A DNA stretch of 64,000 nucleotides from contig NZ_JANDBD010000001.1 of the NCBI RefSeq assembly GCF_024320865.1, forward strand, positions 372,001 to 436,000. The letters run 5' to 3'. The DNA is from Mycolicibacterium arenosum. Its GTDB lineage: Bacteria; Actinomycetota; Actinomycetes; Mycobacteriales; Mycobacteriaceae. The translations under genes and the position numbers were made by a program. Below are positions 39,690-47,810 of this stretch, one piece after another. Position 1 is the stretch's first letter; each line of letters starts with the position of its first letter. The notes below the pieces were generated by a model. That model searched no databases. It was not told where the DNA came from and was given only the letters and a program-made list of their open reading frames with translations.

Positions 39690-40040
39690 ATGGCACGGAC
39701 CGTTACCATGACCTTCGTCGACGACGTCGACGGCACACCGGCGGACGAGACCATTACGTTCAGCTTCGACGGTGCGACCTACGAAGTCGACCTGGCGTCG
39801 CACAACGCCGCGACGTTGCGCGCACAGCTTCAGATGTGGGCGGACGCCGGCCGCCGGGTGACGGGTCAACGCTCCCGCCGTGTGACGGGGCCCGACGCCC
39901 TGCGTCCCAGCCTGCGCCGCCGGGAAAGCGCCGCCATCCGCGACTGGGCCCGACGCCACGGGCACGAGATCGCCGATTCCGGTCGCCTGCCGGTCGCACT
40001 CGTGGACGCGTTCTACGAATCGCAATCCCGGCGACAGTAA
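39690..40040 (+). CDS. Lsr2-family nucleoid-associated protein (paralogue)
   Basis: A 116-residue H-NS-like protein. The N-terminal dimerisation domain (VTMTFVDDVDGTPADETITFSFDG) and the C-terminal DNA-binding domain (ESAAIRDWARRHGHEIADSGRLP) are both present and of normal length. The housekeeping Lsr2 uses an RGR tripeptide as a minor-groove AT-hook. Here that position reads SGR, and the linker is shorter and less basic, which may weaken or change DNA recognition. A GGAGAGG ribosome site precedes the ATG. It has a strong DosR-like box upstream. A hypoxia-specific xenogeneic silencer or antagonist of the main Lsr2 is possible (inference). Confidence 0.9.
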   Translation: MARTVTMTFVDDVDGTPADETITFSFDGATYEVDLASHNAATLRAQLQMWADAGRRVTGQRSRRVTGPDALRPSLRRRESAAIRDWARRHGHEIADSGRLPVALVDAFYESQSRRQ

Positions 40041-40433
40041 GTCCATACCGTCTGGCACGCACGGCGGGCAACGTTCCTCGACTGAACTCCGTTCCCCGTA
40101 CACCATGGTCGGTCACCGTCTTGCCAGACTCCTGGGGAGCGCTCTCATCACTGTATCCCGTTGCGACGGAACGGAAACCGCTCCGACAGGACGGGGTGAC
40201 CCACCCCGCACGCCACTGCTCGACGAGGCGCTTACTGACTCCGATTTGGCGTGCGATCGCGTCGGACTAGCCAGCGCTTCCACGCCGATGTGCGGCGGCT
40301 CGGGAGGGGAACCCGCGCAGCCGACGTCGGCCATCGGGGGGAGAGGCCGAACGCCGACTGCACGGGCCGAACCGCGCGGCCGACGAAACATGCCGGGGGA
40401 GGCGTCCGTCCTGTGTCCGCGCGGTTCGCGATG
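40041..40433. other. 393-base stretch without a convincing gene
   Basis: Between lsr2 (plus) and the convergent USP (minus). Codon pattern, starts and ribosome sites give no believable reading frame. It contains a 7-base inverted repeat, CGGGGTG-ACC-CACCCCG, at 40192-40208, which could end lsr2 transcription. No DosR-like box is seen. Confidence 0.5.
40192..40208. terminator. candidate hairpin downstream of lsr2 paralogue
   Basis: Perfect 7-base stem with a 3-base loop (CGGGGTG-ACC-CACCCCG). There is no U tract, which is common in mycobacteria. It lies 150 bases after the lsr2 stop, so the role is uncertain. Confidence 0.3.
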
Positions 40434-41333
40434 CTATAGGCGCGTTCTTAGAGGATTCGAAGATTCTGCCGGCGATGCGGTCTGCGGTGACATCCACCGG
40501 TCATCGGCGTAGTTGCGGGCCACCAGCACTGCGCGTTCGGTGTCGTCGGAGTGGGAGCGGTGTCCCGCACCGATGATGGATGCGACGTCCTCGGCAGAGG
40601 ACTCGTCGATCACGACCAGACCCGACAAGTCCGGGTGGGCGTTGAGGAAGCGACTCATGCGCGTGCCGTTGGCCACCGGATGGATGTGCACGTCGGGGTA
40701 CTGCTTCTGCCACCCCGCGACCATGCGCTCCAGATCATCGTGCTGAGAGGCCCCGAGGCCCGGATGCCATACGCCGACCGTCAAGACGGGACGCCCGCGC
40801 AGGCGGGCCTGATCCATTGCGGCGTCGATCACGTCGTCGTTGTCGTGGAAGATGGTCACCGGGACCATGACCCACGTGATCTCGTTCTCCTCGCTCGCGA
40901 CGTGTTCGGGCAAACGGATGATCGCGACCGAGCAGGATGCGTGTTCGGCGAGCGTGGCAGCGGTCGATCCCAGCATGGCCCGACCCAGTCGCCCCATACC
41001 CGAGGATCCGACGCAGATCATCGCCGCATCCGGGGATTCGGCGAGCAGCACGCCCGCCGGAGACCCCTGCGCGATCTCGACGTCCACCGTCACCGATGGC
41101 TGCTTCGCCTCGATCTGGCTACGGACATCGTGGACCGCCGACTTCGCCTGTGTCAGTGCGGCGCGGTACTCCTCAGCCGACAGCGTGCCCCGAAGGTCTG
41201 TTCGCACCACGTAGACAAGGCGCAGACCAACTCCGCGACCGGCCGCCTCGTCAGCGGCCCACAGTGCTGCGCCCCGGGACTGCTCGGATCCGTCGATGCC
41301 CACGACGACGGGTTTGACTGTGGCGCTTGTCAT
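40434..41333 (-). CDS. universal stress protein with degenerate second domain
   Basis: A 299-residue tandem USP. The first domain is intact ([30 protein letters not shown], nucleotide motif). The second (from about residue 155) lacks the G-x2-G-x9-GS motif and instead reads VVIDESSAEDVASIIGAGHRS. Only one nucleotide should bind per chain. It lies downstream of the dosR paralogue on the same strand, but a DosR-like box at 41420-41433 suggests its own promoter. It probably has a stress or dormancy-signalling role. Confidence 0.9.
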   Translation of the reverse strand: MTSATVKPVVVGIDGSEQSRGAALWAADEAAGRGVGLRLVYVVRTDLRGTLSAEEYRAALTQAKSAVHDVRSQIEAKQPSVTVDVEIAQGSPAGVLLAESPDAAMICVGSSGMGRLGRAMLGSTAATLAEHASCSVAIIRLPEHVASEENEITWVMVPVTIFHDNDDVIDAAMDQARLRGRPVLTVGVWHPGLGASQHDDLERMVAGWQKQYPDVHIHPVANGTRMSRFLNAHPDLSGLVVIDESSAEDVASIIGAGHRSHSDDTERAVLVARNYADDRWMSPQTASPAESSNPLRTRL

Positions 41334-41419
41334 CTGGATGCCTCTCGAACCGGTGTTTGATAAACACCGACTCTACGAGTGAGCCCACGTCCGCAATGGA
41401 GTCGTTGGTCACCATCATG

Positions 41420-41433
41420 TCGCCTTTGGTCCC
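41420..41433. promoter_or_regulatory. DosR-box-like site between dosR paralogue and USP
   Basis: TCGCCTTTGGTCCC, 10 of 14 core matches with a perfect right half, 87 bases upstream of the minus-strand USP start at 41333. Confidence 0.55.
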
Positions 41434-41444
41434 GGCGAAGGTCG

Positions 41445-42092
41445 TCAGTCGTCGCTACGGCCGGGTCGGTCCAGCTTGGTGGCGAAGACCGCCGCCTGAG
41501 TGCGGCGCTCCATGCCCAGCTTGGCGAGAAGCCTCGACACGTAGTTCTTCACCGTCTTCTCGGCCAGGAACATCCGCGCGGCGATCTGCTTGTTCGTCAA
41601 CCCCTCGCCGAGCAGATCGAGCAGCACCTTCTCCTGCTCGGTGAGCCCGGACAGGGGGTCGGATCGCGCGGCGGCGCCTCGCAGTTTGGCCATCAGTGCG
41701 GCAGCCGCACGATTGTCGAGCAGCGAACGTCCAGCACCGACGTCCTTGATGGCCTTGGCGAGCTCCATGCCCTTGATGTCCTTGATGACGTAGCCGCTGG
41801 CACCGGCGAGGATGGCGTCCAGCATCGCCTCGTCGGAGGTGAAGGACGTCAGCATCAGGCACCGCAGATCCGGCATCCGCGACAGGAGGTCCCGGCACAG
41901 TTCGATGCCGTTGCCGTCGGGCAGGCGCACGTCGAGTACGGCCACGTCGGGGCGCAGGGCGGGAATCTGGGCCATCGCCTGCGCGACTGAGCCGGCTTCA
42001 CCGATGACGTCGAGTTCGGGGTCGGCGCCGAGCAGGTCGATCAGCCCGCGACGCACCACCTCGTGATCGTCGACCAGGAACACCGTGACCAT
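41445..42092 (-). CDS. dosR: DosR/DevR-family response regulator (no adjacent sensor kinase)
   Basis: A 215-residue NarL/LuxR-type regulator, near-identical in pattern to M. tuberculosis DosR (217). The receiver domain has the acidic pair D8-D9 and phospho-acceptor D54 ([13 protein letters not shown]). The C-terminal HTH reads [22 protein letters not shown] and [28 protein letters not shown], including the DNA-contact Lys and Asn of the TVKNYVS helix. The start at 42092 matches the family N-terminus ([13 protein letters not shown]). Unlike the classical locus there is no DosS/DosT kinase beside it. The flanks are two USP genes. M. smegmatis is known to hold a second DosR copy inside a similar island, and this may be that paralogue. 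It presumably binds the box-like sites listed here. Confidence 0.94.
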   Translation of the reverse strand: MVTVFLVDDHEVVRRGLIDLLGADPELDVIGEAGSVAQAMAQIPALRPDVAVLDVRLPDGNGIELCRDLLSRMPDLRCLMLTSFTSDEAMLDAILAGASGYVIKDIKGMELAKAIKDVGAGRSLLDNRAAAALMAKLRGAAARSDPLSGLTEQEKVLLDLLGEGLTNKQIAARMFLAEKTVKNYVSRLLAKLGMERRTQAAVFATKLDRPGRSDD

Positions 42093-42190
42093 CGCTACGC
42101 CTCCAGAACCGCCCCGTGTCGGCCGTAGCGCTGTTGCCACGCCCGCCCGCGAGACATCGTCGCCCTGGTGGCCATTGTGCCTGTTGTAGC

Positions 42191-43051
42191 TCACAGTCCG
42201 CTGTGCCGTTCGGAAATCAGCACCGAGCAGTTCAGGTTGTTCAGTGCAGCGGATGCGCCGGGCCCGGTGAGTTCGCACAACTCGTCGTTTGGCCGGTGGT
42301 CGAGCACGACGAGCTGGATCTCGTCGGCGTGGCGGGCGAGGTAGTTCATGGGGTTTCCCGGCACCGCCACCGCGTGGATCTCCACATCCGGGTACAGCAG
42401 GCGATACCGGTTCAGTGACCGCTCCAGGGCTGCCTTGGCCTGCCTGTTGCCATCGGCGGATCCCGCCATATCGTGGAATCCCGGTCGCCAGGAGGCGAGC
42501 ACGCGCAGCGGTGCCTTGCGTAGCCGGGCCTCGTCGATGGCGTGGCGGAGCGCGGTGGTGCCGTCGCACGACGGGCTGCATTCCGTAACCACCCAACCGG
42601 GCTTGCTTCGTGACCGGTCAACGGGTCGGACGATGGCGATCGGGCAGTGGGCCCGCGCGAGAAGCGTCGAAACCGTTGACCCCACTCGCTTTCCGGTCGC
42701 CCGGTTGACGCCGAGTGCACCGACGCAGATCATGGCGGCCGCATGCGACGTGGCGAGCAACGCGGCGACCGGGCGGTCCCGAATGATCTCGACTTCGATC
42801 TTCACCGGCCGATCGGCCGACTCGATCGCCATGACGGCGTGTCGCACCGCGGCCTCGGCAGTCGCGAACGCGTGAGCCAGCGACCGGGGGTCGGCGGGTG
42901 CGCCCGCCGGTGGCTCCACCGCACACACCAGCCGCAGCGGCAGGTCGCGCTCGACGGCTTCGTCCACGGCCCACAGTGCCGCGTCGACAGCGCCGCGCGA
43001 GCCGTCGATTCCGACGACGACAGCGGGTGAGGGGGGCTGGGTCTCACGCAT
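42191..43051 (-). CDS. universal stress protein with degenerate second domain
   Basis: A 286-residue tandem USP. Domain 1 has VVVGIDGS and [21 protein letters not shown], where the Gly pattern is altered but the GS end is kept. Domain 2 has no nucleotide motif ([23 protein letters not shown]). It resembles the USP on the other side of dosR in layout, suggesting local duplication. It has its own DosR-like box at 43119-43132. It may also be the gene from which dosR is reached by read-through, since it ends 99 bases upstream of dosR on the same strand. Confidence 0.88.
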   Translation of the reverse strand: MRETQPPSPAVVVGIDGSRGAVDAALWAVDEAVERDLPLRLVCAVEPPAGAPADPRSLAHAFATAEAAVRHAVMAIESADRPVKIEVEIIRDRPVAALLATSHAAAMICVGALGVNRATGKRVGSTVSTLLARAHCPIAIVRPVDRSRSKPGWVVTECSPSCDGTTALRHAIDEARLRKAPLRVLASWRPGFHDMAGSADGNRQAKAALERSLNRYRLLYPDVEIHAVAVPGNPMNYLARHADEIQLVVLDHRPNDELCELTGPGASAALNNLNCSVLISERHSGL

Positions 43052-43118
43052 TTCGGGGCTCCAAGCGGTCGTCGGTGCTGTCCCCGTCGACGCTAGGCTG
43101 CCGCCACGTCGGCAGGCA

Positions 43119-43132
43119 GGGGCAAAGGTCCC
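43119..43132. promoter_or_regulatory. DosR-box-like site upstream of USP
   Basis: GGGGCAAAGGTCCC, 11 of 14 core matches, 68 bases upstream of the minus-strand USP start at 43051. Confidence 0.65.
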
Positions 43133-43159
43133 TTCGGCGACGACGTTGGTCCCCGTGGA

Positions 43160-44137
43160 TCAGCGGCGATTAGCGGCGAGTTCGACGGGTGCGGAGGTGC
43201 GATCGAACAAGCGCCACACGTCGTTCGGTCGACAGGCCGCCGTGCCGGGGGTGAGCAGCATGGCAGCGCCCGCTGCCATGCCGAGGCGCACCGAATCGGG
43301 TAGCGGCCACGCCCTGGACAGACCGACCGTCACGCCGGCCACCAGCGCGTCACCGGCGCCGACGCCGCTACCGGGGGCACACCGGAGCGCCGGGAAGCGT
43401 TGACTGCCGAGCGCGGATGCGAGCAGCGCGTCGTCGCCGCCGCGCGAGATGAGCACGTTGGCGGCGCACCCGCGATCGATGAGTTCGTGCGCCGCGGCCA
43501 GCTGCTCGTCATCGGTTTCCAGTGCTTGGCCGGTGCACTCTCGTAGTTCACGCAGGCTCGGTTTGAGCAGGTGGACACCGGATCGCAGGTGTGTGAGACC
43601 TCCACCGGAGGCGTCGAGGACGTACAGCGCGCCGTGAGCGCGACACAGGTCGGACACCCGCTGGTAGAAGTCGGGAGTAACCCCCGGCGGCAGGCTTCCG
43701 CTGGCGACGACGAGTTCGGCCCCCGCCGCGGCGGACTCCAGCGCCTCGAGGCACGCCGTCTGTTCCGAGGCGGTCAACGTCGGCCCCGGCAACACGAATC
43801 GGTACTGCCTGCCGGTGCTGGATTCGTCGACGGTCAGGCTCTCCCGTGTGATGTCCGCGATCGGTACATGACGTTGGTCGACCTTCTCGCGGCGCAGTAA
43901 CTCGACGATGCGCGCTCCGGTCAGACCTCCGGTGGGGAACACCGCGGACACCGACGCGCCCAACGCCGCAGCGACGCGCGCGACGTTGATTCCGCCGCCG
44001 CCGGGGTCGTGCCGGGCCGGACCGCACCGGATCTTGTCCGTATGACGCACCTGCTCGGTTCTGGTCGTGATGTCCAGCGCCGGATTCATCGTCAAGGTGA
44101 CGATCCTCGTCGTCGTCGACGGCGAGTCTGCGATCAT
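43160..44137 (-). CDS. pfkB: PfkB-family 6-phosphofructokinase (Rv2029c-like)
   Basis: A 325-residue ribokinase-fold sugar kinase. The N-terminus TLTMNPALDITTRTEQV and GGGGINVARVAAALG form the substrate site, and the C-terminal signature GSGVGAGDALVAGV carries the catalytic Asp (GAGD). It phosphorylates fructose-6-phosphate or, less likely, tagatose-6-phosphate or 1-phosphofructose. The ATG at 44137 has a GGAGGT ribosome site. It follows the Acg-like gene by 71 bases on the same strand with no box between, so they likely share the promoter near 45250, as in the M. tuberculosis Rv2029c-Rv2032 neighbourhood. It would raise glycolytic flux under hypoxia. Confidence 0.9.
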   Translation of the reverse strand: MIADSPSTTTRIVTLTMNPALDITTRTEQVRHTDKIRCGPARHDPGGGGINVARVAAALGASVSAVFPTGGLTGARIVELLRREKVDQRHVPIADITRESLTVDESSTGRQYRFVLPGPTLTASEQTACLEALESAAAGAELVVASGSLPPGVTPDFYQRVSDLCRAHGALYVLDASGGGLTHLRSGVHLLKPSLRELRECTGQALETDDEQLAAAHELIDRGCAANVLISRGGDDALLASALGSQRFPALRCAPGSGVGAGDALVAGVTVGLSRAWPLPDSVRLGMAAGAAMLLTPGTAACRPNDVWRLFDRTSAPVELAANRR

Positions 44138-44208
44138 GGAGACCTCCGATTGGTGGGCGCGGGGCATCCCGAGACCGTGCCGGTGGGGAGTGGTCGCATC
44201 GCGCGAGA

Positions 44209-45195
44209 TCAGGCGACGCTGAACGTCAGGACCTCGGACAACGGCCGCCGCGGTGTCGGAGCCGGTGTCGTCTCCAGAGCGGGGGCGGTTCCGACTCGCA
44301 CCAGCACCTGCGGCAGCGGTCGGCCGGTCACCTCGGCCACGATGTCGCGTGTTGCGGCGACCTCGGTGAGATTGGTCAACGTGCAGGTCGCCAGACCGGC
44401 CATCGTCGCCTCGAGCAGAACCGCCGACAACGTCTCGCCGCATCCGAGGATGTCGCGTCGAACGTCGTCGAGTGCGGAGATGACAAGAATCGTCGAGCGG
44501 TCGTCGCCCACCCCCACGCGTCGCTCCTCGTTGTGGGTGACCGGGAAGCTGCGGCCGACGTCGACTCTGTCGCTCTCGGCGGCGGACACCAGAGCGCTGT
44601 GGGGTATTCCGTCGCTGACTTCGTACGGTGCTGTCCACCAGTTCATCTCGGCGTGATAGCCGGAGTCGTAGAGCCGCAGTGCCTCGGAGAGTGAGGCCGC
44701 CTCGGCCAGTTCGGAACGGCCGCGGTCGTCGATGACGTCGACGGCTGCCACGTCGCCGATGGCGCCGACGGCCTCGCGCATCATGAGTTCGAAGCCCTCC
44801 CAGTCCTCCGGCGCCGCGAACGGCAGCCGATCGGTGCGCCGGCTCAGGATGGCGTCCGCTCTGCGCCGGTGGCCGCTGGTGACGAAGTCGATGGCGACGA
44901 AGCTGATCGACGCGATGTGCTTGTGGTCGTTGGGGTTCGGGTAATAGGCGATGTGGGCTCGGTGGCCGGCCGCGGCCATCGCCACTCGCAGGTGATCCAA
45001 CGCGGCGCCGCAACTGATCAGCGCCTGCCGGCCACCGTGATCGGTTGCCACCACTCGGTCCGCGTCGACGTACAGGTGGAGTTCACCCGCCTCGACGACC
45101 CATCGCCACGGTTGGGTGTTGTGATACGACGGGGCACGACACGCCAGATGGACGGCATCCTCGATGACCTTCGGGGAAATCATCGTCTTCGGCAT
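44209..45195 (-). CDS. acg: Acg-type nitroreductase-fold protein (Rv2032-like)
   Basis: A 328-residue member of the DosR-regulated Acg family. The N-terminal CRAPSYHNTQPWRWVVE motif, the central RRADAILSRRTDRLPF, the C-terminal CTLTNLTEV and the TPRRPLSEVL end match the second such protein at 30603-31865 but without its N-terminal extension. In M. tuberculosis Acg binds FMN with a lid that blocks normal nitroreductase activity, suggesting flavin storage or sensing. The ATG at 45195 has an AAAGGAT site. Three DosR-like boxes lie in the divergent promoter. Confidence 0.9.
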   Translation of the reverse strand: MPKTMISPKVIEDAVHLACRAPSYHNTQPWRWVVEAGELHLYVDADRVVATDHGGRQALISCGAALDHLRVAMAAAGHRAHIAYYPNPNDHKHIASISFVAIDFVTSGHRRRADAILSRRTDRLPFAAPEDWEGFELMMREAVGAIGDVAAVDVIDDRGRSELAEAASLSEALRLYDSGYHAEMNWWTAPYEVSDGIPHSALVSAAESDRVDVGRSFPVTHNEERRVGVGDDRSTILVISALDDVRRDILGCGETLSAVLLEATMAGLATCTLTNLTEVAATRDIVAEVTGRPLPQVLVRVGTAPALETTPAPTPRRPLSEVLTFSVA

Positions 45196-45256
45196 GGCGG
45201 ATCCTTTCGGGCGTCTGTCGTGACAGAGCATGCTCCGACGGAACGCGGTCGCCACA

Positions 45257-45270
45257 GAGCCATTGGTCCT
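45257..45270. promoter_or_regulatory. DosR-box-like site 1 of acg divergent promoter
   Basis: GAGCCATTGGTCCT, 9 of 14 core matches, 62 bases from the acg start. TTGGTCCTCTGCC within and after it recurs inverted at 45334-45346. Confidence 0.5.
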
Positions 45271-45315
45271 CTGCCCCGGAATACTCGTCGCATCCGTGCA
45301 CGTCGCCGACGGGTG

Positions 45316-45329
45316 CGGACCTTGGACCC
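45316..45329. promoter_or_regulatory. DosR-box-like site 2 of acg divergent promoter
   Basis: CGGACCTTGGACCC, 10 of 14 core matches, midway in the 214-base region between acg and the Rv2004c-like gene. Confidence 0.55.
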
Positions 45330-45338
45330 CAATGGCAG

Positions 45339-45352
45339 AGGACCAACGTCAC
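45339..45352. promoter_or_regulatory. DosR-box-like site 3 of acg divergent promoter
   Basis: On the minus strand GTGACGTTGGTCCT, 10 of 14 core matches. It lies 58 bases upstream of the Rv2004c-like start and 9 bases from site 2, so cooperative binding is plausible. Confidence 0.55.
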
Positions 45353-45409
45353 CTGCCAGGGGGTCGACAGCCGCTGCCGCGCCGACCGATCCAGGGCCAA
45401 GCTCGTTGT

Positions 45410-46876
45410 ATGTCCCCGAACCCCACGGTCGCCGCGGTCGAGGTTCACGAAACCCACACCGGTGTGGTGTTTCTGGTCGGTGACCGGGCCTACAAAGTGA
45501 AGAAGCCCATACGAACCGACTTCCTCGACTTCCGGTCGGTTGACGCGCGGGAACGGGTCTGCGCACACGAGGTGCTGCTGAACAGCAGGCTGGCCCCGGA
45601 CAGCTACCTCGGTGTCGGTCACTTCGCCGGTCCGCGGGGCGGCGCCGACGAGCCCGTCATCGTGATGCGGCGGTACTCCGAGGGTCGCAGTCTGGCCGCG
45701 CTCCTCGAGCGCGCCGAGCCGGTCGAGGGGCATCTGACGGCGATCGCCGAAAAGCTGGCCGACTTTCACGCCCACGCCTCGCGATCACCGGCCGTCGACG
45801 CGGAGGCTCGCGCGGCGGTGGTGTCCGAGCGGTGGACCGAGAACCTGGATGTGCTCGATCACTACAAGCGGAGCATCCTCACGGAGTGGGAACTCGCCGA
45901 TGTCCGACGGCTCTCGTCGCAGTACCTGGCGGGCCGCACCGCCCTCTTCGAGCGACGCATCGACGAGCACCGCATCGTGGACGGTCACGGGGACCTCATC
46001 GCCGCTGACATCTACTGCCTGCCGGATGGCCCGGTTCTCCTGGACTGCTTGGAGTTCGACGACAGGCTGCGCTACGTCGACGGGTTGGACGACGCCGCGT
46101 TCCTCGCCATGGACCTGGAATTCGCCGGCCGCGCGGACCTCGCGACGTTCTTCCTCGACAGGTATCGCACGCTCGCTCGCGACGACGCTCCCGCCTCGCT
46201 GGCGCACTTCTACACCGCCTACCGCGCGGTCGTGCGCGCCAAGGTCGACTGCATCCGGGTCGACCAGGGCATCGCGTCTGCCGCAGCGGACGCGCGGCGC
46301 CATCTGCGCCTCGCGCTCGACCACCTACGCGCCGGTGCCGTGAAACTCGTTCTGGTCGGGGGAGGGCCGGGGTCCGGGAAGACCACCCTGGCTCGAGAAC
46401 TCGCGCCGCGAATCGACGCGGTCGTCACATCCACCGACGACGTCCGGCACGAACTTGCAGAGGCGGGGCGACTCGCCGGAGAGTCGGGGACGTACGAATC
46501 GGGGCGCTACGACCCGCGCAACGTCGCCGTGGTGTACGACGAAGTCCTGCAGCGGGCCGGCGACCAGCTGGCCAACGGGCAGTCGGCGATCCTCGACGGA
46601 ACGTGGCGCGACGCCCATCAGCGTGAACTGGCACGGGCTGTTGCCGACCGGTATCACTGTGGCACTGTCGAACTGGCGTGTGTGCTGGACGTCGCCGAAG
46701 CCATGGAACGCATCCGGTTGCGCGGCGGTGGTACCCATTCCGAGATCACGCCGGCTCTCGCGGCGACCATGTACGACGCCGGAACATCCTGGCCCCGTGC
46801 CAATCACATCGACACCACCCAGCCGCTGGGTGACTCGCTCGCCGAAGCGACCGCCGTGTGCTGCCTTGCGATTTGA
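45410..46876 (+). CDS. aminoglycoside phosphotransferase-like / P-loop kinase fusion (Rv2004c-like)
   Basis: A 488-residue cytoplasmic protein with two kinase-like halves. The N-terminal part (about 1-310) is APH-like, with VVDGHGDLIAADIY (Brenner-type HGD, catalytic Asp) and LLDCLEFDDRLRYVDG. The C-terminal part (about 315-488) is a P-loop kinase with LVGGGPGSGKTTLARELA (Walker A). M. tuberculosis Rv2004c (about 498 residues) has the same layout and is in the DosR regulon. The substrate is unknown. The ATG at 45410 fits the Rv2004c start. It is followed by a USP gene after 30 bases, giving the Rv2004c-Rv2005c order. It is divergent from acg. Confidence 0.88.
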   Translation: MSPNPTVAAVEVHETHTGVVFLVGDRAYKVKKPIRTDFLDFRSVDARERVCAHEVLLNSRLAPDSYLGVGHFAGPRGGADEPVIVMRRYSEGRSLAALLERAEPVEGHLTAIAEKLADFHAHASRSPAVDAEARAAVVSERWTENLDVLDHYKRSILTEWELADVRRLSSQYLAGRTALFERRIDEHRIVDGHGDLIAADIYCLPDGPVLLDCLEFDDRLRYVDGLDDAAFLAMDLEFAGRADLATFFLDRYRTLARDDAPASLAHFYTAYRAVVRAKVDCIRVDQGIASAAADARRHLRLALDHLRAGAVKLVLVGGGPGSGKTTLARELAPRIDAVVTSTDDVRHELAEAGRLAGESGTYESGRYDPRNVAVVYDEVLQRAGDQLANGQSAILDGTWRDAHQRELARAVADRYHCGTVELACVLDVAEAMERIRLRGGGTHSEITPALAATMYDAGTSWPRANHIDTTQPLGDSLAEATAVCCLAI

Positions 46877-46906
46877 ACCGAACCGACGAACCACGTGGAG
46901 GACGGC

Positions 46907-47794
46907 ATGACCGGCAACCCCGATACCGTCGTCGTCGGTGTCGACGGCAGTGACAGTGCGATAGCCGCGGCACGATGGGCGGGAGCCCTCGCCGCGCGGT
47001 TCGGGCTGTCGCTGCAGGTGGTGCACGGTGTGCCCCGGCTCGGTCGCAATCTGACCGAAGCGGCCGCGGTGTTCCAGGCCGCATCGATGCAGTACCAGTC
47101 CGAGAACGCCGACGCCTTTCTGAAGAGCGCGGCCGATGCCGTGCGGTGCGAGCAGCGCGGCCTGGTGGTGACCACCGCGGCCAGTTCGGACCCGATCGAC
47201 GACGTCCTCTTCGAGGCGAGCAAGCACGCCCGATTCATCGTGCTGGGGGGTATGGACATCTCGCCCGCCGCTGCGGTGCTACTCGGCTCGACCACGTTGA
47301 AGCTGACCACCGAAGCCATCTGCCCCGTCATCGTATGGCGGGGTGACCGCACGTCGCCCAACTCCGATGCCGTCGTGGTCGGCGTCGATGACACCCCCGC
47401 GGGACGGGCCGCGTTGGCAACGGGTTTCGTGTTCGCCGCGCAGTTGGGTGTGGCGCTACGCGCGGTTCACTCCTGGGCGCTGAGGCGGCCGCCTGGCACC
47501 ACCGTCCTGCCCACCCTGATGGATTGGGACGCGGTGGAGGCCCTGCAATTCGTCGCACTCACGGAACTCGTCGACGAGTACCACCGCGACCACCGCGGAG
47601 TCGACGTCACCTGCTTCCTCGAGTCCGGCACCGCGGCGGGCGCGTTGCTGCGGCATCTGGAGCACGCGCAGCTCGTGGTGGTCGGCAATCGGGGGCGGGC
47701 CGCGCTGGCCGCTGCGGCCCTCGGTTCGACGAGCCTGAACCTGCTGCACCACAGTCCGATTCCGGTCGTGGTCTGCCATCCCGATCCGCCCTGA
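46907..47794 (+). CDS. universal stress protein (Rv2005c-like)
   Basis: A 295-residue tandem USP, the same length as Rv2005c. Domain 1 has VVVGVDGSDSA and VLGGMDISPAAAVLLGSTTLKL. Domain 2 has VVGVDDTPAG and VVGNRGRAALAAAALGSTSLNL, a good G-x2-G-x9-GS match. The ATG at 46907 is chosen for its GGAGGA site. It follows the Rv2004c-like gene closely and precedes another USP by 16 bases, forming a three-gene unit. Confidence 0.9.
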   Translation: MTGNPDTVVVGVDGSDSAIAAARWAGALAARFGLSLQVVHGVPRLGRNLTEAAAVFQAASMQYQSENADAFLKSAADAVRCEQRGLVVTTAASSDPIDDVLFEASKHARFIVLGGMDISPAAAVLLGSTTLKLTTEAICPVIVWRGDRTSPNSDAVVVGVDDTPAGRAALATGFVFAAQLGVALRAVHSWALRRPPGTTVLPTLMDWDAVEALQFVALTELVDEYHRDHRGVDVTCFLESGTAAGALLRHLEHAQLVVVGNRGRAALAAAALGSTSLNLLHHSPIPVVVCHPDPP

Positions 47795-47810
47795 CCCGAG
47801 GAGATTGACC

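Noticed and set aside
40105..40512. Possible 135-codon gene in the gap after the lsr2 paralogue
   Set aside because: Overlaps the end of the USP gene, has no ribosome site and gives a Cys/Arg/Gly-rich sequence with no hydrophobic core.
42121..42180. Possible DosR box upstream of the dosR paralogue (CGCCCTGGTGGCC)
   Set aside because: The centre is not A/T and only scattered positions match, so autoregulation is not supported by sequence here.
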